A stretch of DNA of 27,111 bases from Solirubrobacteraceae bacterium (GTDB lineage: Bacteria; Actinomycetota; Thermoleophilia; Solirubrobacterales; Solirubrobacteraceae). Position 1 is the first letter of the stretch, and the number at the start of each line of letters is the position of its first letter. The stretch spans positions 1 to 27,111 of the forward strand of contig JAEMSV010000050.1 in the NCBI GenBank assembly GCA_016462625.1. Direction: 5' to 3'. The notes under the pieces are model-generated. The model saw only the letters and a program-made list of their open reading frames with translations. It did not search any database and had not been told where the DNA came from. Shown piece after piece: positions 22,418-27,111 of the stretch. The position numbers were made by a program, and so were the translations under genes.

Positions 22418-22620
22418 GCTAGAGGCCAGCGATCCTGGACGTTCGTCTGGCCGGAATCGGCATCCCCGGTTTATGTGAACCTCGCAAACACTACGTACCG
22501 AGTCATGACGTCACGCTTTCTGGGTACCCCACTGAAGGGGACCCCAGTTCTCGTAACCCTATAGCGGGGAGGGGAGGGGAATCTCCTCGTGCGGGCGCGC
22601 GCGTGAACCGTGGCGGGGTC
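22418..22620. other. Non-coding gap between divergent sigma-28 promoters
   Basis: About 200 bases, richer in A+T than the surroundings, without a credible gene. It holds a palindrome TGACGTCA (22506-22513) and an imperfect hairpin TGGG-CCCC/GGGG-CCCA (22521-22546). Either may be an operator; nothing further can be said. Confidence 0.4.
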
Positions 22621-22647
22621 TCAACCCCGGGACCGGCCCGCCGATGA
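22621..22647 (+). promoter_or_regulatory. Candidate sigma-28 (FliA-type) promoter of the GT-methyltransferase fusion
   Basis: TCAA at 22621-22624, 15 bases, GCCGATGA at 22640-22647, then CCAGGAT and GTG 22655. The expected start of transcription falls on or next to the GTG, so the mRNA should be leaderless; this fixes the gene start. Confidence 0.7.
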
Positions 22648-22654
22648 CCAGGAT

Positions 22655-24073
22655 GTGATCGCCTTCGCCGCCTGCGTCGCCGACCCCGAGAAGTTCCGCA
22701 CCATCGCCGCTCCGGGTCTGCGTACCGCCACCGAGCCGGACTCGCCCGTCATCGAGGCCGAGACGACGACCTCCATCTTCGAGGCCTACAACGAGATCCT
22801 CGACGCGGTCCGCCCGCTCGACGACCTCGAGGCCCTGGTCCTCCTGCACGAGGACACCGAGATCCTCGACCCCGGCTTCTGCACGAAGGTGCGGGAGGTC
22901 CTCGCCGACGGGACCGTCGGCGTCATCGGCGTCGTCGGCGGCCGAGGGGGCGACGGGCTTGCCTGGTGGACCGCCCCCGCGAAGGCCGGCAAGGTCACCG
23001 AGACGCGTGGCGTCATCGACTTCGGCACGCGCGGCACCGTGGACGTCGACGCGGTCGACGGGCTGCTGCTCGTCCTCTCACCGTGGGCGGTGCGCGAGCT
23101 GCGCTTCGACACCGAGACCTTCACCGGCTTCGATGCCTACGACGCCGACATCTGCGCCCAGGCTCGTGCCGCCGGCAAGCGGGTCGTCGTCGCCGAGCTC
23201 GAGGTCGCCCACCGGCACAACCGCACCGGCACGAGCCGCACGGACGCCGAGGGCGCCGCGGACAGCGCCGACGACAGCAGCTACGCCCGCGCCGACGAGC
23301 AGTTCCGCGCGAAGTGGGCGGCCGGGTCGCGCGTGCAGCTCAAGGCCGCGCCAGCGACCACGGACGACGGCTCACCCACCGGCGCCGGCGTGCGCGACGG
23401 CCACGATTCCGGCGACGACGACTACTTCGAGTGGACCCGTCCCGAGATCCGCGTCCTCGTTCCGCCGACCGCCCGCCGCGTCCTTGACGTGGGCTGTGGC
23501 GCAGGCGGACTAGGCGCGGCCCTGAAGGCCGAGGGCCGTCCGGGCCTCCAGGTCTTCGGACTCGAAGGCTTCCCCGAGGCGGCCGACCGGGCCCGCGAGC
23601 GACTCGACGGCGTCTTCTGCCTCGACCTCGACGGGCTCGAGGAGCTCCCCGAGGACCTCGGCACCTTCGACACCATCATCTTCGGCGACGTCCTCGAGCA
23701 CCTGCGCGACCCCGCGCGACTGCTGCGCACGCTGCGTGACGCGCTCACCGAGGACGGCGTGATCATCTGCTCGATCCCGAACGTCAAGCACTGGAGCGTC
23801 ATCATGCCGCTGCTCGTGCACGACCGGTGGGAGTACCAGGACGCCGGCCTGCTCGACCGCACGCACGTGCACTTCTTCACGCTCGAGGAGATCAGCCTGA
23901 TGCTCGACGAGTGCGGCTACACCGCGCAGCACGTCGGCGTCAACGACCTCGCTCCGCTGCCGGCCGAGCTGCACGCGCTCGTCGAGGTGGCGGTGGCGTT
24001 CGGAGCCGACCGCGAAGAGACCGCGGCCCGCCTCGGCGCGTACCAGTACATGATCGTCGCCGGCCGGGCCTAG
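22655..24073 (+). CDS. Glycosyltransferase (StrF-like) / methyltransferase fusion
   Basis: 472 residues from GTG 22655; a GTG at 22610 is in frame but lies upstream of the promoter -10. Residues 1-190 resemble the Glyco_tranf_2_5 (StrF-like) family: IFEAYNEILDAV, VLLHEDTEIL (63-72) and VGVIGVVGGRG (88-98), with GFDAYDADICAQARAAG as the acceptor-side acidic block. A polar linker (about 191-258) leads to a SAM-dependent methyltransferase: VLDVGCGAGGLG (276-287), IIFGDVLEHLRDP and LLDRTHVHFFT. The same two-domain layout is annotated in many actinobacterial and proteobacterial polysaccharide loci. It probably adds and methylates one sugar of the flagellin glycan. It lies back to back with flagellin 2, from which it is separated by two opposing sigma-28 promoters. 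Confidence 0.85.
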   Translation: MIAFAACVADPEKFRTIAAPGLRTATEPDSPVIEAETTTSIFEAYNEILDAVRPLDDLEALVLLHEDTEILDPGFCTKVREVLADGTVGVIGVVGGRGGDGLAWWTAPAKAGKVTETRGVIDFGTRGTVDVDAVDGLLLVLSPWAVRELRFDTETFTGFDAYDADICAQARAAGKRVVVAELEVAHRHNRTGTSRTDAEGAADSADDSSYARADEQFRAKWAAGSRVQLKAAPATTDDGSPTGAGVRDGHDSGDDDYFEWTRPEIRVLVPPTARRVLDVGCGAGGLGAALKAEGRPGLQVFGLEGFPEAADRARERLDGVFCLDLDGLEELPEDLGTFDTIIFGDVLEHLRDPARLLRTLRDALTEDGVIICSIPNVKHWSVIMPLLVHDRWEYQDAGLLDRTHVHFFTLEEISLMLDECGYTAQHVGVNDLAPLPAELHALVEVAVAFGADREETAARLGAYQYMIVAGRA

Positions 24074-24082
24074 CCCCAACCC

Positions 24083-24134
24083 CGCGAACGTCGTTCTGCC
24101 GTCGCTATAGCGACGGTGAACCGACGTTCACGTT
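24083..24134 (+). repeat. Left inverted repeat, with internal palindrome
   Basis: 52 bases, exact reverse complement of 25032-25083. Its centre is the perfect palindrome CCGTCGCTATAGCGACGG (24099-24116), flanked by GAACGTCG and CGACGTTC arms, so either strand can fold into a hairpin of about 20 base pairs with a few mismatches. The nuclease gene reads into it and takes its last nine codons and TAG from it. Confidence 0.95.
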
Positions 24135-24989
24135 CGTGGAGGTGGGGGCGAGCGCGATAAGACGGTCCGGGGTGTCATAGACCGCCTGCGTTGGGAGGCG
24201 CGAGACGCTCCAACCTCGGCTCTCCCAGACGGCCTGCTTGCGCGCGTCCTCGACCGGGTGATGGAACTCGCGGCTGTCGAGTTCGATGATGCGGCGCTCC
24301 TCGATCCACGTGTAGTCCGCGGACTCACCCTCGATGATGCCGTTGACCAGCGGGATGCGGATGCCGACCGCGTCGAGCACCGCGAGCCCGACCGCCTCGG
24401 GATCGCTCAGCGTGCGGTCGATCGGCAGGTGCGCATAGTCCTTTGCGTACCGGCGCAGCCTGCCGGCGCCGCGCCGGCCGGGGTGCCGCGCCAGCACGCG
24501 CCAGAGCTCGGGACCTGTGACGGCCTTGACCCGCATCGCCGTGCGCACAAGGCGTCGGCCCGATGCCTCGTTCCGCCGAGCGACCAGATCGAGGACGGTC
24601 CTGCCCGGGCTCAGCACCGGGAGGCCGTCGACCTCGCCGACATCCTCGCCGGGAAGCCAGAGCGAGCGGCGGACGACCAACGTGCCGAACCGCTCGATGC
24701 CACCATCGCCGCGGCGGGTCACCGTGCTCGTCTCGGGGTCGTCATCGACCAGCCCGTAGAACGCTCCGAGGCTCTCGTCGCTCAGCCACGTTCCCGGTGC
24801 CGTGAGCGTCGCGGCCCACCAGCGCTGGTGGGGTGTGAGCGGCCCATCACCGGTGACGTGCACCCCGTCGTGAACCTCGCGCGTCCCGCGTGCGGCCCAG
24901 CGGATCCGGCTGTCGGTCCATCCGGCGTGAGCCAGCTGCCATGAGGAGAACGACCCGTGCTGACGGTCCCGGAGCGCATCGAAGTCCAT
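24105..24989 (-). CDS. AbiEi-like N-terminus / DUF559 (Vsr-like PD-(D/E)XK) nuclease
   Basis: 294 residues from ATG 24989; the open frame extends to a GTG at 25031, but that adds 14 residues without family character. Residues 1-50 (LRDRQHGSFSSWQLAHAGWTD; REVHDGVHVTG) match the winged-helix N-terminus of AbiEi-type antitoxin-like proteins. The C-terminal domain at about 195-282 is DUF559: ADYTW with D225, IIELDSREFHH with E236, D238 and H243/H244, then KQAVWESRGWSVSRL, the layout of Vsr-like nucleases. The final nine residues (NVNVGSPSL) and the stop come from the inverted repeat, so the tail is probably not part of the ancestral protein. Such proteins are abundant in actinobacteria with no established function. 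It stands alone, without a partner toxin gene. Confidence 0.85.
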   Translation of the reverse strand: MDFDALRDRQHGSFSSWQLAHAGWTDSRIRWAARGTREVHDGVHVTGDGPLTPHQRWWAATLTAPGTWLSDESLGAFYGLVDDDPETSTVTRRGDGGIERFGTLVVRRSLWLPGEDVGEVDGLPVLSPGRTVLDLVARRNEASGRRLVRTAMRVKAVTGPELWRVLARHPGRRGAGRLRRYAKDYAHLPIDRTLSDPEAVGLAVLDAVGIRIPLVNGIIEGESADYTWIEERRIIELDSREFHHPVEDARKQAVWESRGWSVSRLPTQAVYDTPDRLIALAPTSTNVNVGSPSL

Positions 24990-25031
24990 GCCCCAGCTAG
25001 GGCGGGAGGAAGCACAACTCGCCCCCACCAC

Positions 25032-25083
25032 AACGTGAACGTCGGTTCACCGTCGCTATAGCGACGGCAGAACGACGTTCGCG
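25032..25083 (-). repeat. Right inverted repeat, with internal palindrome
   Basis: 52 bases, exact reverse complement of the left copy. Beyond its inner end, similarity continues imperfectly (GGTGGGGGCGAG in both, with a small gap). The outer end stops one base from the stop codon of the GT at 25085-26257. As a strong symmetrical hairpin it may also terminate transcription from either side. Confidence 0.95.
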
Positions 25084-25084
25084 T

Positions 25085-26257
25085 CTATCGGGCGGCGCCG
25101 GCCACGTTCGCGCCCCAGCGGGCCTCGAACTTGGCCTTGTCCTGGACGATCTGCTGGTCGATCCAGGCGCGGAGCTCGGGCTCCGTCGTCGCGACCGTCA
25201 GCGAGAGACCGTGGCGGATGCGGGATGCGTCGACCAGCTGCGGCGGACGGCCGGCCTGGCGTAGACGATGGAGCAGGTCGGTGTCCTGGAACCAGACGCG
25301 GAACTCCGGCTCGAGGAACTCCCCGGGCGCAGCGCTGAACTCGTCGAGCGTCGCGCGGGACAGGCCGAAGCACCAGGCCGCGAAGTCGTGACGCATGGCG
25401 CCGTCGATCGTCAGCGGGAAGACGACCGTCGCGCCGGCGTCGAGCGCCTCGCGCAGCGGGGTCCACCACCCGGGGAGGACCTCGACGTCGTCGTTCATCA
25501 CGACCATGTAGCGCCCGCGCGCGGCCCGCAGGCCGGAGTTCACGGGCGCGCTGAAGCCCTGCGGCGGCGCGCCGTTGTCGACGACGATCAGCTCGTGGGG
25601 CACGTCGGTGCGCTCCTGCAGCGTGCGCAGCGTCGCCTGCACGCGCGGGGAAGCCACGTCGAGCGTCGGGACGATGATCGAGAGCTCCGGGTCCGCGCCG
25701 AACTGCGCGCGGGCCGAGCCGGTGCGCGACGGGACGGGGGCGACGATGCTGGCCGCGACCGGCTCGACCGCACCCACCCGCGACAGGGCGGCGACGAGCG
25801 AGGCCAGGGCGAGCGACTCGTCGACCGGGGTCGCGCGGGCGACCGCGACCGCGTCGCGCAGGATGTCGCGACGGGCGGCGAGCGCGTAGGACGCCACGGG
25901 TGCGAGCGGGTCCGGACCGGCGACAGACGTCGCGGCCGCGCGAGTCTCAAGGGCATCGAGCAACGGCGCGAGGAAGGTGGGACCGACCTCGGGAGCGTCG
26001 CGGAGGACGACGACCGTCTCGCTGGAGACGCGCTCCAGGCCATCGGCGATCGAGGCCAGCAGGCCGTCGCGCTGCGGGCGACGGACCAGCTCGACATCGC
26101 CCTCGACGCGGGCGAAGAGGTCTTCGAGCCCGACGGTGCCGTCGTCGACGAGGACCACGTCGTGGTCGGGCTGGCCATGCAGCGAGGCCAGCGACGTCAG
26201 ACAGCGCAGCGCCTGGTCGGGGCCGCCGCTCAGGATGCAGAGGATCGTCGTGCTCAT
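25085..26257 (-). CDS. Glycosyltransferase with two GT2-like domains, the first degenerate
   Basis: 390 residues from ATG 26257. Residues 1-165 have GT2 style (TTILCILSGG; DHDVVLVDDG at 32-40; VVVLRDAPEV at 82-91) but lack a clear DXD. Residues 190-370 form an intact GT-A domain: LSIIVPTLD, VVDNGAPPQ (DNG 227-229), VMNDDVEVLPGWW (NDD 255-257) and QDTD (324-327) as the usual ED-like block. A duplication within the gene, with decay of the first half, would explain it. It is driven by a sigma-28-type promoter adjacent to the start and belongs with the flagellin glycan genes. The stop is two bases from the right inverted repeat. Confidence 0.85.
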   Translation of the reverse strand: MSTTILCILSGGPDQALRCLTSLASLHGQPDHDVVLVDDGTVGLEDLFARVEGDVELVRRPQRDGLLASIADGLERVSSETVVVLRDAPEVGPTFLAPLLDALETRAAATSVAGPDPLAPVASYALAARRDILRDAVAVARATPVDESLALASLVAALSRVGAVEPVAASIVAPVPSRTGSARAQFGADPELSIIVPTLDVASPRVQATLRTLQERTDVPHELIVVDNGAPPQGFSAPVNSGLRAARGRYMVVMNDDVEVLPGWWTPLREALDAGATVVFPLTIDGAMRHDFAAWCFGLSRATLDEFSAAPGEFLEPEFRVWFQDTDLLHRLRQAGRPPQLVDASRIRHGLSLTVATTEPELRAWIDQQIVQDKAKFEARWGANVAGAAR

Positions 26258-26266
26258 CAACCCAGT

Positions 26267-26293
26267 AGTTCGGCCCGAAATGCCCCGTCTTTA
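26267..26293 (-). promoter_or_regulatory. Candidate sigma-28 (FliA-type) promoter of the tandem-domain GT
   Basis: Minus strand: TAAA (26293-26290), 15 bases, GCCGAACT (26274-26267). TAAAG matches the classical -35. ATG 26257 is nine bases beyond, giving an almost leaderless mRNA. Confidence 0.65.
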
Positions 26294-26366
26294 GGGCGTT
26301 TCACGCGCGAATAAGGAGCCGCGGGCGAGTTCTCGCACACGTGATCCGAGGGCGCAGCCCGAGCGA

Positions 26367-26576
26367 TCACGCCTGCACATCAATGTGCTGATGACCCTCG
26401 TCGTCGGGCGGGGTCGCGTGGCCCGTGCGCTCCTTCTCGGCGTCTTCCTCCCGCTGCTTGCGCCGGCGCTGGCGCTCCTCCTCACGCTCCTCGTCCGTCT
26501 GCCGGTGCACCTTCTGCAGCGGATCGACGGGGGGCGAGCCGAGGTTGCGGTTGATCGGGACGATCGGATCGGTCAC
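26367..26576 (-). CDS. Small charged hypothetical protein
   Basis: 69 residues from GTG 26576, chosen because AGGAGG lies about five bases upstream. I do not recognise the family. The start (TDPIVPINRNLGS) is followed at residues 22-50 by a stretch rich in Arg, Glu and Gln (REEERQRRRKQREED) that should form one long charged helix; the tail is histidine-rich (GHQHIDV). No signal peptide or membrane segment. It is 20 bases behind the membrane protein gene at 26597 and clearly in the same operon, so the two may act together. It ends in an imperfect dyad (26341-26370). Confidence 0.75.
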   Translation of the reverse strand: MTDPIVPINRNLGSPPVDPLQKVHRQTDEEREEERQRRRKQREEDAEKERTGHATPPDDEGHQHIDVQA

Positions 26577-26596
26577 GCGGCCTCCTCAGCAGCGAA

Positions 26597-26968
26597 TCAG
26601 TGGGTTGCGCCGCCGTTCAAGGCCTCGTTCGCCCGTTCCGAGGCCAGCCGGCGCGCCTCCTCGATCTCTGCCAGCACCTCCAGGCGTCGCGCCTGCACGC
26701 GATCCTTGGCCTGCTGGAGCTCCGACTTGACGATCTCCTTCCAGATCGTCACGGCGGCCGCCCAGGCGATGAGGTACATCAGGAAGCCCGCGATCAACCC
26801 GCGCGCGAGGGAATCGAACAGCGGGAGGCCGACCATCTGGCTCGAGACCAGCGCGACGAGGCCGAACGTGATCAGCGCGGCCCAGGAACGCGACGTCTCG
26901 ATGCTCCGACGCGCCTTTGGATGGTCGTAGATCGTGTACGGCTGGGGTTCGTTGGCGGATGCGGCCAT
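26597..26968 (-). CDS. Small membrane protein with cytoplasmic helix, hypothetical
   Basis: 123 residues; ATG 26968 with AGGAG about seven bases upstream. Two membrane spans at about residues 29-47 (ALITFGLVALVSS) and 54-76 (LIAGFLMYLIAWAAAVTIW), then a charged helix of about 40 residues (SELQQAKDRVQARRLEVLAEIEEARRLASERANEAL) likely to form a coiled coil. The N-terminus is soluble. Family not recognised. Its place in the operon between a charged small protein and an unknown gene, next to flagellin glycan genes, allows a flagellar role but does not show it. Confidence 0.8.
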   Translation of the reverse strand: MAASANEPQPYTIYDHPKARRSIETSRSWAALITFGLVALVSSQMVGLPLFDSLARGLIAGFLMYLIAWAAAVTIWKEIVKSELQQAKDRVQARRLEVLAEIEEARRLASERANEALNGGATH

Positions 26969-26977
26969 CGTGATCTC

Positions 26978-27111
26978 CTAGGCGGACAGCGCCTTCGCCA
27001 GCTCGCTGGCATCGGCGACCCGCAGGCCGCGGCCGGAAGAGCCGGCTTCGTTGACGTACGACAGGGCGATGCCCGAGTCGATCGCGAGCTGCACGGAGCC
27101 GCCGATGCGGT
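26978..27111 (-). CDS. Partial gene, C-terminal end only
   Basis: The minus-strand frame enters from the right edge and stops at TAG 26980-26978, giving 43 full codons plus a partial one. The visible end reads IDSGIALSYVNEAGSSGRG followed by LRVADASELAKALSA. I cannot name the family from this. It ends nine bases before the start of the membrane protein, so it is the upstream gene of the same operon. Confidence 0.7.
   Translation of the reverse strand, partial: RIGGSVQLAIDSGIALSYVNEAGSSGRGLRVADASELAKALSA

Larger units (their letters stand above)
24083..25083. mobile_element. Putative nuclease cassette bounded by inverted repeats
   Basis: A unit of 1,001 bases with 52-bp perfect inverted repeats at both ends and a single gene inside. 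It sits exactly in the gap between two convergent glycan genes, starting ten bases after one stop (24073) and ending two bases before the other (25085). I find no target duplication, no transposase and no tyrosine or serine recombinase. A mobile origin is inferred from the ends and from the insertion-like position. Alternatively, two copies of a genome-wide palindromic repeat happen to flank the gene. Confidence 0.5.

Noticed and set aside
22454..22473. TAAA followed by GCCGATTC on the minus strand upstream of flagellin 2, as a further sigma-28 promoter
   Set aside because: Only eight bases separate the two boxes, against 15-16 at all accepted sites.
24074..25090. Target-site duplication around the nuclease cassette
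   Set aside because: The bases outside the repeats do not form a convincing direct repeat, so no duplication is claimed.
26341..26370. Dyad GTGATC/GATCAC as a terminator of the small charged protein gene
   Set aside because: It overlaps the stop codon, has internal mismatches and no T-run after it.
1..27111. CRISPR arrays, tRNA or rRNA genes
   Set aside because: No spaced direct repeats and no tRNA or rRNA sequence pattern were noticed in the gaps.

Overview
The DNA is about 70% G+C. Its coding style (GTG starts, ATGA stop/start overlaps, apparent leaderless starts), the short flagellin genes and a single-copy nuclease of the AbiEi/DUF559 type suggest a flagellated actinobacterium. Thermoleophilia (Solirubrobacterales: Solirubrobacter, Conexibacter, Patulibacter) is the best guess. 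This is an inference from gene style, not a proven placement.

Layout. 1-4021: 3-amino-3,6-dideoxyhexose synthesis (a partial DegT aminotransferase, an FdtA/QdtA-type ketoisomerase, an FdtB/QdtB-type aminotransferase) and a glycosyltransferase (GT). 4156-13156: a tightly coupled nine-gene operon with a GNAT acyltransferase, an acyl carrier protein (ACP), a FabH-type ketoacyl synthase, a MaoC-SDR fusion, an FkbH-like protein, a second ACP, a methyltransferase and two GTs. 13163-17149: a methyltransferase, a TPR-hexapeptide acyltransferase, a DUF354 protein and a third DegT aminotransferase. 17185-19634: housekeeping-type genes (DedA, UppP, PurM). 19631-22314: a CHAP hydrolase and two flagellins. 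22655-26257: a GT-methyltransferase fusion and a tandem-domain GT, separated by a nuclease gene bracketed by 52-bp perfect inverted repeats. 26367-27111: three uncharacterised minus-strand genes.

The region reads as a flagellin and flagellin-glycosylation island. Eight promoters of the flagellar sigma-28 (FliA) type, close to T(C/G/A)AA-N15/16-GCCGA, lie in front of the glycan genes, the CHAP hydrolase and both flagellins, which ties glycan synthesis to flagellar gene control. The likely product is a glycan with an N-acylated 3-amino-3,6-dideoxyhexose whose acyl group is built on the two carrier proteins. This resembles in logic the modified viosamine on Pseudomonas syringae flagellin.

Two further signals stand out. 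Both flagellin leaders carry a stem-loop presenting ANGGA, with compensatory base changes between the copies, and a second AAGGA at the ribosome binding site; this is the layout of CsrA control. The nuclease gene at 24105-24989 lies in a 1.0-kb unit with inverted-repeat ends that are themselves hairpins, and one end supplies the last codons and the stop of the gene. This looks like a minimal mobile cassette that I cannot match to a described family.
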